Shown piece after piece: positions 36,076 to 46,400 of a DNA stretch of 64,000 nt (positions are counted from its first letter, which is position 1; each line of letters begins with the position of its first letter). Below the pieces are notes generated by a model, which ran no database searches, was not told where the DNA came from, and saw only the letters and a list, made by a program, of their open reading frames with translations. Position numbers and translations under genes: made by a program. Where the stretch lies: NCBI RefSeq assembly GCF_004115265.2, contig NC_046291.1:54901001-54965000 (forward strand), written 5' to 3'. The DNA is from Rhinolophus ferrumequinum (taxonomy: Eukaryota > Chordata > Mammalia > Chiroptera > Rhinolophidae).

Positions 36076-38065
36076 CCATCTTAATTCATCTCTCTCTTGA
36101 TACAAGGTTCGTACTTATTCCTGTGCATTCTGGGTCTAGTTGACCCTTCCATATACTACTTTCTCAACTTCTACCCTAAGGTATTTTTTCATCAATTACT
36201 TTGTTTGGGATCTGTACTATCCACTCTTTCCCATGGATGTAGGCATGGTATATTCTTGTATCCCTTCTTTTAAAAACCTCCTTTTCATTATCTTTTTAAA
36301 TTTAAGGTCCATGGTAAACACTCAAAAAATATTACCTATAATAAACATTAATTACTCTTTTTTTGCCAAGTAGTTTGTAAAAGTGGAGTTGACCTTCAAT
36401 TGTGAGATTCTTGATCAGAGTAGAAGTTGGGCAGAGTGATAAAATTTTAGTCCTGTACACGATTCTTCTCTTGCTTCTCCTTTACACACTGACATCTCTG
36501 CCTCGTCCTCCCACTCTCCCTTTTCTCTTTTCTTCTTCGTTTCTCTATTTTCCCCTTCTTCCCTCTGTCCCACTCTCCCTCATTCTCACACGAAATACTG
36601 ATCTAAGTCTTTGAATTTATCACACACTTCAACCTTCCCCTGTAGCCCTAGAGCAAAGACAACTGCAAGAGAACAGAACCAAATCGGAATTGTTCACCAC
36701 TGACTCTTGGAATCAAGCCAGATGTCCTCCACATAATGAGTCTTCAGCAAATTGTACAGCCAGCCACTACTCCCTTCAGGATCAATGTCTTTTCTTTTCT
36801 TCCTGCTGTGGATTTGATACCTCCATTTGATTCCTCCATGTTCTGTTCAATGACTGGAACTCTGCTGTGCCAGTAAAAACAGTTTTGAGTGGAAGAGATC
36901 TTTAAAAGTGTGTGCTTTGGGGTCTGGTATTAACCACATAGCTTTAGTCACTAGGTCAGAAGGACATAATCTGAATATGACTTATTTAGAAGTCACCGAA
37001 CTTCCTGAAATTGTATGCAAACATTCTTAGAAGAGGCCACAGCTTTTACAACATTCTCAATGAAATCCCCAACTCGAACAATTTAAGTCTAGCGTAAGGT
37101 TCCCTGGAATCCTTTCCACTGTCCAGGTAGCCTCTGTCCAGGATGCCTCTTATTTTCTCAGTTCTTCAGAATTAGCTTCAGTACGCCTCAGCATAATTTG
37201 CTTGTCTTGACGACTTCCTTCTTCTTAATGACTGTACTTAAAAAAAATCTTTAAGTACTATCGCGAGGCCCCAAACCCTGTTAGAGCTGCCTTGTTTTTA
37301 ATTAGTTTCAATAGTTGAATAATAATTCCAGTTCTTCCCAGAACTTTCTTATTTTGATTCATTTAGATTTTCCTGCGGTTTTGATTTGTAGTAAATTCTG
37401 CCTGTTTTACTTAAATTGCAACCTGTAAGACAGAGGCTAGAATTTCTTCAATATGTTTTGTCACACCAAAAATTATATAACCACAAAATATATTTTCATC
37501 ATAAAATGAACCATTCATCTCTGAGCTATAGTGCTCACTGCAATTCAACACCATTCAGAGATATTTGACTTTAGCTTGTGTCACTGGTACAATGGCCGTA
37601 AACAAAAATATTTGGAGGCATCGACCTTTAATGTCTCTGTTCATGGTCATTATCCTTTTATCAAAAGCTTATCTGCCTTGTCTAAAATAAATTGTGTTTT
37701 AAATCTCTCAAGTGTCACCTTGCAATGTAAAACGCATTTATTTCAGACCAAGTTTAGACCCTAGGGACTTTCAGAGAATAATTACCTCCATTCTGGCTAG
37801 CATCCCAGGAATATTGGCATTCCAAAATGACACTATTATAATTGACCCAGCTATAGCTGTTCCAGGTACCCCTTCTCAGTTTCATAATGTATTATTCTCT
37901 GGAAATGTCATGACCTATATATCCATAAACTTCTTGGATTACCAAAGACCCAAGAGAGTTGCCCATTAAGCAATACCATTAATTTTCTTCACAGTAGAGT
38001 TAAGATGTTTCATAGCTCAGTTCATATTTTATAGATGGCTTAAAGAGTACCTACTATGTGTAAGG

Positions 38066-38259
38066 CAGTGTTTCTCAATCTTTATAGCATGCATCAGAAT
38101 CACCTGAGGGCTTGTTAAACTACTGACTACTGGGGCCCACCTCCAGAGTTTTTAATTCAGTAGAAATGGAGAACAGTCTGAAAATTTGCATTACTAACAG
38201 GTTCCCAGATGCAGGAGACGCTGTTGGGTAGGGAACCTCAATTTTGAGAAGAACTCGTG
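38066..38259 (+). mobile_element. MER5A (hAT-Charlie)
   Basis: Nearly full-length: starts CAGTGTTTCTCAATCTTTAT, has 'catcagaatcacctgagggc' and 'aaaatttgcattactaacag' inside, and ends near 'ttgagaagaactcgtg'. Confidence 0.85.
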
Positions 38260-38559
38260 TAAGACAGTGATTCTCACATGCGTTGGGCAGGACAGGGTTA
38301 ACTCACATCTCGGAGCTTGCCGGTCTCTTAGGGAAGGTAAGATAATTACAGAAATAACATACTATTGTGCCCTTAGGGGCTAACAGTTAAAGTAAGTGGA
38401 TGAGAGGAAAAGCAGGTAAAACTTTCAGTTTACAAGGCTAGGGAAGCCTTTGTGGAGGAGGTAGCAGGAGCTGGGCCTTGATAAATGGGCAGAATTTAGA
38501 AACCAAAAGCGGCAGAATGAAAGGGAGAACCATATCCCAGTTGAAATACATTACATTAA

Positions 38560-38955
38560 AAAACTGTAAAAGAAATACCTATTTGTGACATTTATGAGAC
38601 AATTGAAAAATTTTAAATCATTGAAATTTTCAGTTGTCTCATAAATGGCAAAAATTGTTTTTTTAAACAGTTTCCAGTGCAATGTGTTAATCAATTAATG
38701 TTAATATTTTTTAGTGTGATAATGGTATTGAGGTTATATTGAAATGAGTCTTTGTCTTTTAGAAATGCGTACTGAGATATTTGTGGGTAAAGTGACATGT
38801 TGTCTGGGGAAGTGGATGGTATGTGGATAGAGCAGATTGGCCAGTGGTTGATGGTAGCTGGGACCAGGTGACAAGTTCACGACAAGTTCATTATGCTATT
38901 TTATTTACTTTTGTGTATGTTAGAAATTCTTTGTAATAAAATTAAAAAAAAAATA
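38560..38955 (+). repeat. L1M 3' end
   Basis: Phrases 'gtgtgataatggtattgagg', 'agaaatgcgtactgagatat' and 'tacttttgtgtatgttagaa', then an A-rich tail at about 38935–38955, match an L1MC/L1ME-type 3' end in + orientation. Its left part contains a palindrome (38589–38647). Confidence 0.75.
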
Positions 38956-40378
38956 GGAACTGTGTGAACAAAATTGAGGAACTAAAGTAGTGCAGGGCTG
39001 ATTGTTTATTTTTATTAGACTATACACAATATAAAGTAAACAATTGAACGATAAGGGTAAAATAACAAATTGAGACTAAGTCAAAGATTTGATGTGAATG
39101 CCACTAAGGAATATGGGCTTTATTTTGACGACAATGGTGGAACAGTGAAAGTGTTTTGAACAGGGAAATAATATGACAGAAGTGCACTTTGAGAATATTA
39201 TTTTGGCAATGGTAGGAAAAACTGATTGGGAGGGCAAGAGTCTGGAGGTAAGAGTCAGGTGGTAAAGGCCTGAATAGAGATCCAGAAGATTAAAAAAAAA
39301 AAAAAAAAGATGGGAGGCCACAGGGAGGGGGGCATATAGATGAATCTATTGTTGTTGGAAACCAGTTAACTATGAAAGAGTCGTGGAAGATTCTAAGATT
39401 CTAAACTTCAAGACTGGTAATGCCACTGAAAGAAAGAGGATATTTTTGAAATATTGCTAGTGGGGAATCCCCGTGATGTGACCAGCAGATAGCTAGAAAT
39501 ATGATTGAAATGTAGAAAACAGGCTAAACAGGATTGAATCTGAGAAATATCTATGTGAGAGGGGATGAGATTGCCCTGGGAAATAAGTTAATAGGAAAAG
39601 AGAGTCAAAAACTTTGGGAAGCCTCTAAATCTAGGGACTAGGTAAGAGAAGAGGAAGGAGAGAAGGGACAAGTAGAGAGGTAGACGGCATAAAACTTTAC
39701 ATTCATGTAAATACTTTAGTTTAGTGGCATCAACTATTCTGCCCACAACAATACATCGCAATTTAATTATGATAAATAAAAAACTGAATACTCTTTGTAT
39801 ACCCATATTCATAACAGCATTATTATGAGGGTTCTTTAGAGAACCATTGGGATATATTTATATTTATGTTTATATTTATATTTATGTTTTTTATAAGGAA
39901 TTTGCTCATCTGAGGACCATCTGGATATTTCTGCCCACTTATAAATGGAGTCAACCTAGCAAAAATAGTCCTCTAGTAGAGAGGGCAGAAAAATGAGTTA
40001 GCTACAAGGTGTTCACCTTGATCAAGGAGACATAGTTGCAGCCTTGTGTCAATCATGAATATCTCAAGCTTTGATAATGAATTATTTTTCCATTTTGTTC
40101 ATGGATCAGTCATGTTCTGCCAGATTCCATCAAGAATGCATTAGAGAGATGATCCAAGCATCATTCCAAGCTAAGGAAATAATTTATGATCTTGAACGAG
40201 TAATGGCCTAAAGAAATTACTGAAACTATTTTCTGACTATTACTAAAATAGTTTCATTATGCTAAAACTAAAGTTGTTATATTTGTGAGATATTGACAAA
40301 TTATTAAATGCATAATGGTAAATAACCACACCTGACTGATTAATTAATTCAACTTGGGTTGGGGTGGAAGGAATGTAC

Positions 40379-40688
40379 CAGCATACCTTGTTTTATCGCA
40401 CTTTGCTTTATTGTGCTGGGCAGATATTGTTTTGTTGTTTTTTTTTACAAATTGAAGGTAAGACCTTTCACCAGCAAAAAGACTACAACTCGCTGAAGGC
40501 TCAATTAGCAATAAAATAGTTTTAAATTAAGGTATATACGTAGTTTGTTTTAGACATAATACTATTGTACACTTTATAGACTACAGAATAGTGTAAATGT
40601 AACTTTTATATGCACTTGGAAACCAAAACATTTGTGACTCGCTTTATTGCAGTGGAACCAAACCCACAATATCTCCAAGGTATGCCTG
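40379..40688 (+). mobile_element. Tigger1-derived element, internally deleted
   Basis: Left end CAGCATACCTTGTTTTATCG and right end CAAGGTATGCCTG are Tigger1 TIRs. After the left end ('ttacaaattgaaggt') the sequence jumps straight to the Tigger1 tail ('ccagcaaaaagactacaact'), so nearly all of the transposase gene is missing. A pogo-group (Tc1/mariner superfamily) MITE. Confidence 0.9.
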
Positions 40689-40944
40689 TGCTCTGTACTT
40701 ATTCAGACATGGCACCTGCATGTTTCCTTAAAATCAGGATTCTATAAGTACTGTGATTGTCTTGTAATGCATCACCTATATGCATCACCTAAGCTAAAGT
40801 TAGTGTTCAATTTCAACAACTTCTCTATTTCTTTGTTAACTTAGCTTTTGTTCTATTTAAAGCCTTATTTATATATGTTTTAATAGGACAACCAAATGCA
40901 TTGGAAGTAGGTAGGGTATAAATCATAAAAGTAAGAAACAATTT

Positions 40945-41155
40945 TGAGTGCTTATGTTATAAGGACCTATTCTAAGACATCTGCATTATTATCTCTTTCA
41001 GTCTTCAGAATGGGTATATGCAGAAGATATTATTATTATTATTATTGCACTCACTTTACAGATTAGGAAACTGAGGTCCAAGAGACCAAATAACTTGCCC
41101 ACAGTCACACTTAATAAATGATGGAGACTGGATTTCAAACCCAGGTAGTCTTATT
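40945..41155 (-). repeat. MIR SINE
   Basis: On the + strand, 'cagattaggaaactgaggtc' and 'gcccacagtcacacttaata' are the complement of the MIR core, so the copy is on the minus strand. A short (ATT)n run (about 41030–41047) lies within it. Confidence 0.8.
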
Positions 41156-41911
41156 GCAGAGTTGGAGCAGTTAGCCTCTGTATGATTTATTAGAGAAGCA
41201 AACTGCATAAAGGACATTAACACCCAGTTAATATCGCCAACAATATTCTCTCAAACTCAGCATATTAAAATCGTAAGTCATCGTGCCTCTGCATTTCCAC
41301 AACACCCCTCCCCCAATATACCCAACCTGCTATGAAGATAATTTCAATTCTGCCAGCAGTATCCTCATTCTTTCAGACATCCAGGCTAGTGCCTTGAATT
41401 ACCTCTGACTTCCCCCCTTTCTTTTTCACTTTTGTCTGCGATATAGCAATCAGAGAGGACAGGCACCAAGAATTTTGGCTATTAAAAGTTTTGTGTCATT
41501 GTCTACTGGGGCAGGAAATATCTATGTTAGATATTTATTGTCTCCTAATGTTTGTTTTACTTTACACGGTCAAAAACAGAGAATAAGAACAATTTGGAAG
41601 TGTTACTATTAGAAGGCAATAAAAAATAACATTCCAGCCACCTCCCAATGAAGAGTTATTAAAAGATGAGATGGATTAAACAATGGTAGTTTTATTAGCT
41701 TTATTATTTTTAATTAGCTTTATTTAAGCTACGAGTAATATCGAAGAAGAGGCTATATCCTTGGCGACAGAATACAATTAAAGTCCAATATTTATATTTG
41801 TTGCAGAAATCTTTATTTGAAACTGATGAATGGCCTGTCATGGGGCGAGTCCTCCAGGAACTATTAATACTTTCCAAAGCCACGCTGAGAGTGGGCAGTC
41901 TCTCCAAAAGA

Positions 41912-42090
41912 ACTACAAATCCCAGAATGCCCTTTTCCCCATCTTTTCCGCGAGAGTCCCGGACAGCTAGATCAACCAATCTCTTCATGGAAAACCTATG
42001 CTACCAGCCAATCAGAAGGCGAGTGGGCGCCTAAAGTCGGGAGGCGGAAGACGCCGTAGGTTTGAAATTGCAAAGTTGGCGCGGCTGTGG
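41912..42090 (+). promoter_or_regulatory. SPC25: SPC25 cell-cycle promoter (ZNF143 site, two CCAAT boxes, CDE/CHR, E2F)
   Basis: Ordered sites: ACTACAAATCCCAGAATGC (41912–41930), a strong ZNF143/THAP11-type motif; CCAAT at 41976–41980 and 42008–42012, 32 bp apart, as typical for paired NF-Y sites; CGCCG (42052–42056), a four-base spacer, then TTTGAA (42061–42066), a CDE/CHR pair bound by DREAM/B-MYB–MuvB; and TTGGCGC (42076–42082), an E2F site. No TATA box. The region is GC-richer than its surroundings and continues as a CpG-rich first exon and intron. This layout predicts repression in G0/G1 and peak expression in G2/M, as expected for a kinetochore gene. Confidence 0.8.
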
Positions 42091-42164
42091 GAGGTGGGCA
42101 GTTAAGCGGCATCGGCTCATGTCTTGCGTTGGGAAGGCAGCGGGGCTCAGGCCTCCCGGCGAAG
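42065..42164 (+). other. SPC25: SPC25 exon 1 (5' UTR, perhaps partly coding)
   Basis: Ends 'ggcgaag' before GTAAGAG at 42165. The 5' border is estimated from the CHR element and is not visible. In human this exon is untranslated; here it holds an ATG at 42119 that is open and in frame with exon 2. Confidence 0.65.
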
Positions 42165-43431
42165 GTAAGAGAGTGGGAGCTCAGCTGAGCTCCCCGACCC
42201 GCCTGTCACAATAGAGGAAAATGGATTTGGGGGCGAATGTGTGTTTTCTGGGAGGAATGTGAGTTTTCAGGGGCGGAATGTGTGTTTTCGGGGGCGGTGT
42301 CTGTGAAATGCACGTCTTGTTGCTGTTTGTGCGTCTGGACCTCGCCGGGTGGGCAGCGGAGAGCCTGAAGGGCTTTGGTTTTCGCCGAATGAGATGTCTG
42401 TGGATTCCTGGAAAGATATTCGGTCGTTGGGAAGGTTTTAGCGTTGCAGAGAACTTGTGGGGCCTGGAGCCTTACATCCTTTTATTACAGAGGAGGACAA
42501 TAAGGCCCGGAGAGTCGAAGTGACTTGTACAGGTGTTGGACTGAACTCCCACTCCAGTCTTCATTTTACTGCTGACTTTCCTGATCTGGGGTGGGAGGAA
42601 AAGGCAGGGTAGATCTGTGTGGGGTCTTATCCTGTGGGGGAGGGCCCGCCATCTGGGACCTGGCGATTCAGGCTGGAATTGACAGGGTCAGACTTGGCAG
42701 GGGCGTCACCAATTTTACTTGTGAGAAAATGTAGTCGAAGTCATTTTCCCAGGGTCATAGAGCGTGTGTCATGTGCAGTTAACACTACTAACGGATTTCT
42801 AGGAGGAAAGGGTTTCCTGAATTCTTGCTGCTATGGGATAACCACAGTTAAGCCCAGGTGGTTTTGATGTGCCCTGGAATATCTAGAGTTAAAAGTAAGT
42901 TGCTAACCATTTCTAGCAAAGGTCAAACTGCCAAACTATAGTTGATTGGAATATGTGCCTGATGTGATTAAAGTAACTTAAGAAATACAATGTGTGTTCT
43001 ATTTGTTCTGTAGCATTGTCTTACAAATTGGTAGAGGACGAACTTGCATTGTTAGATAAAAGCATAAATGAATTTTGGAATAAATTCAAAGGCAATGTCA
43101 GTGACATCTCCTGTCAGATGGTGGGACTAAGAGATACCTACAAGGACATCAATAAAGCATTTGCAGGTACCTAAAGTTAACTTGTAACATGCCGTTTTGG
43201 TTCTTTGGATTTTAGTGTCATTTCAGCTGAATTGAAACATCAATTCCAATTTCTCTTTCAGAAAAACTATCTGTGAAATTAAAGGAAGAAGAACGAATGA
43301 TTCAGATACTATTGGAATATCAAAATCGTATGTGACAAACTGTAGATCACAGTTTTGTTTAGATTAAAAATCTTTATGAAATCCCTCATATAAGCAAAAC
43401 AATAAGCAAAACAATGTAAGCAAAATTCAAT

Positions 43432-43462
<31 letters not shown>

Positions 43463-46400
43463 AGAATAATCAACATGTATGTATCCATAACCCAGCTTAA
43501 TAAATAGAACATCCCATGTTATAGCTTCCTCTTCTTCCACCTTCCAGAGCTAACCTGTCAATATTTGGTTTAGTATTGTGTTTTTGAACGTTAAATAAAG
43601 GGCATCATTTTGTATGTATCCTGTCCATTTTTACACGCAGCATTATACTTGTGAGATTCATCTGTACTGATGTGTGAAAGCCAGTATTTTTTAAATACAA
43701 GTTTGTTTTTAAGTTGGAAATCACAAAAGGTGGAGTTCCCTGAGCTCTTTAGGGGTCATGTTAGTACGCTTGACAGTTTTTCTCTCCATATTTTTACTAC
43801 TGTTCTTGCCTTCTCATTTTTACAACTCTCCAGATTATCCAGAGTGGATCAGCAGCTTTATTGAATTCTGACACCCAAACCAGACTTGTGACCACAGGCC
43901 AAATTCCACTGGTGATACTAAATTTAGGAGCACCATGTTTTAAACACTTAAATTGGAATGCCTTTACTTGGCACACGTTTTCTTTAATTTGCCACAGTCC
44001 GTCCCGATAGTTTCTTTTGCTTTGCCTTACCCACTTTGCTTACTAGCAACATAATTTTCCGTCATTTTTTTTTTCTTTTTTCCACTTTGATAGTACTTTC
44101 CCACATTACTAAATTCTTTGACAATATATTCCACTTTATTGATTTATCATATTATTTAATAACTTATTTGTTAGGCGTTTAAGATGTTTTCAGTTTTTCA
44201 CCATTATAAATAACACTGAAAATATTTTTTTTGTATATAAATACCTGCACACATCTTGTTTTCTTAAGGCAGCTTTGTAAAAATGAAATAACTGAATCAA
44301 AAGACATGAATATCCTTAAGACTTGTTTTACAATGTCAAAAATACTTTCCACAAGGACTCTAGTATTTTGCATTCTTCTCAACACTATTAGTTTTATAAA
44401 CATTGTTGAAATAAGTGAAAATTGATATGTTTTTTCTGTATTTGCATTTCTGTAATTGAGGTTAAATTATGTTTATTTATTAACCATCTAGCTCCGCTCC
44501 ATGTTTCTTCTGTTTATTCCTTTGTGTGTGTGTGTGTGTGTGCGTGTGTGTGTGTGTAGTTTTTTGTTTGTTTGTTTTTGGAACTTATATTTGTGTTTTC
44601 TTTAGATTAAGAACAGTAACTCATTGTTGGGGGAGGATAGTTTAATGGTCAAAAGCAGTCTTTGAAGTCAGGACCTGAGTTTGAATCCAGGTCTTAAACT
44701 CTATTGCATCCTAGCAAAAAAAGCTTTGGGCAAGTGACATTACTGCTGAGCCTTTTTCTTCTTTTAATATAGAGAGTAAGACCTACATAATAGTGTTATT
44801 GTGAAACGTAAATTTATATAAATAATTTATATAAATATAAGATATTGGACAAAGTAGCTAGCATATAGTAGAGTTTTATGCTTACTTGAATCAAATATGA
44901 ATATTTTCTCCTGCTTGTTAATTTTATATAGCCAGTATATGCCTTTCACTTTGATTTCTTTTTACCTTTGAGTAAAAAGATGTTTCCCCACAGAGTTTAA
45001 TTTTATATTCTCAGATATTCTGAACATAGGCTTTGTAAGATTTCATTTTATATTTAAATATTTAATAAATATGGAATTCTGTATTTCAGCACTGGGGAAT
45101 AATCTCTCTCTTGATTTATGATATTTCATTTATCATATTAATTACCAAACATTTGTTTGGGAATGCCTTTTTTGTTTAATTGAGGTGTAAGTCAATTCTT
45201 CAAGTAATACACCACTATTGTATTAATGTTACCACCACAGATGTTAAATCTGATAGGGCAAATCCCTTTCCTTGTTGTTTTTCTTACCATATTTTCTTAA
45301 CTACTCTCACCTATGTATTTGTTATATTACATTTTATAGTTTTTTTAGATCCTTCCTTTCCCTTCCAAATTCCATTGGGACTGCATTAAGTATAGAAGTG
45401 AATTTTAGAGATACTGACATCTTAATATTTAGAAGCATAAAATGTCTTTCCATATATCCAGGTATAATATATGTCTTAGACAAGTTTTGCATTTTTAAAA
45501 ATACAGAGCCTACATATTTCTTGATATTCTTGAATGTTTTGTTTGTTACTACAGTAAATGAAGTTGTCCCCTTCCTTCCTCCCTCCCTATGTTACTCCCT
45601 CCGTTCTATCCCTTCTTTCAATCTTTTTGGTATGTTACAGAATCATATAGCATTAAAATCAGCTGTTTCTTCAAGACACTGTGTAAAGCCATCTTCTACA
45701 ATTTGTCTTTAGTGATGGTTTTTATTTATGTACTTATTTGAAGGTGGGGAGAGCTGCAAGGGTCATGATCTTCTAATTTTCTGTTTCTTGGTTTAATTTG
45801 GTATTCTTGTCTTCTCATTCTATTTTCAAAGACAAGTAGGAAAGAATAGGATATTTTCTTTTTATGAAAGTCAGTATTTTGCTGTCTTCTTAGATGCATA
45901 TTGGAGAACAAAGCATGTATAGTCTAGCTAATATTTTGTGCTTCTTACAGAGATCAGCAGGCAGAATAAGCTCATTCAAGAAAAGAAAGATAACCTGTTA
46001 AAGTTGATTGTTGAAGTAAAAAGCAAAAAGCAGGAAATGGAAGTACTGACTGCAAATGTCCAGGATCTTAAGGAAGAATATGCTAGGAAGAAGGAAAGTA
46101 AGTTTCCAGTTGTAGGTGTATTTAAAACATCAGTCTAAATTTCAAAGTGGTGATGGTTCACAACTAGATACTTCTTCCCTGCTCTCCAGCTTATTGCCAG
46201 AAATAGATAACTTACCTTAGGGGCATAGCTATCCACTCTATGTCAGCTAAGTGGGTTTTATTTTCTTTTGTTTTATTTAAATGTCCTTTTGATTTTTAAT
46301 ATAGCCAGAGTAATACTGAAATTGATATGGGAGTTTAAGCATAGTGGGAGACAATTTCACTAAGTCAGATTTGCCTGGGAGAAGCCATAGTCTAATTTAT

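Larger units (their letters stand above)
30711..41900. other. G6PC2–SPC25 intergenic region (divergent genes)
   Basis: About 11 kb between two divergent promoters. Seen here: an LTR-like stretch (about 32890–33320), a MITE (33840–34055), an MLT1 LTR fossil (about 34285–34675), hAT-Charlie remnants (35925–36075, 38066–38259), L1 3' ends (38560–38955), an internally deleted Tigger1 (40379–40688) and a MIR (40945–41155). No coding gene is recognised. Islet enhancers of G6PC2 could lie here, but the sequence alone does not show them. Confidence 0.65.

Noticed and set aside
42992-43174. Open frame starting at ATG 42992 that includes the SPC25 exon 2 sequence
   Set aside because: The ATG lies upstream of the acceptor at 43013, within the pyrimidine-rich end of intron 1, so it is spliced out of the normal mRNA. 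It would matter only with an alternative first exon starting in intron 1.
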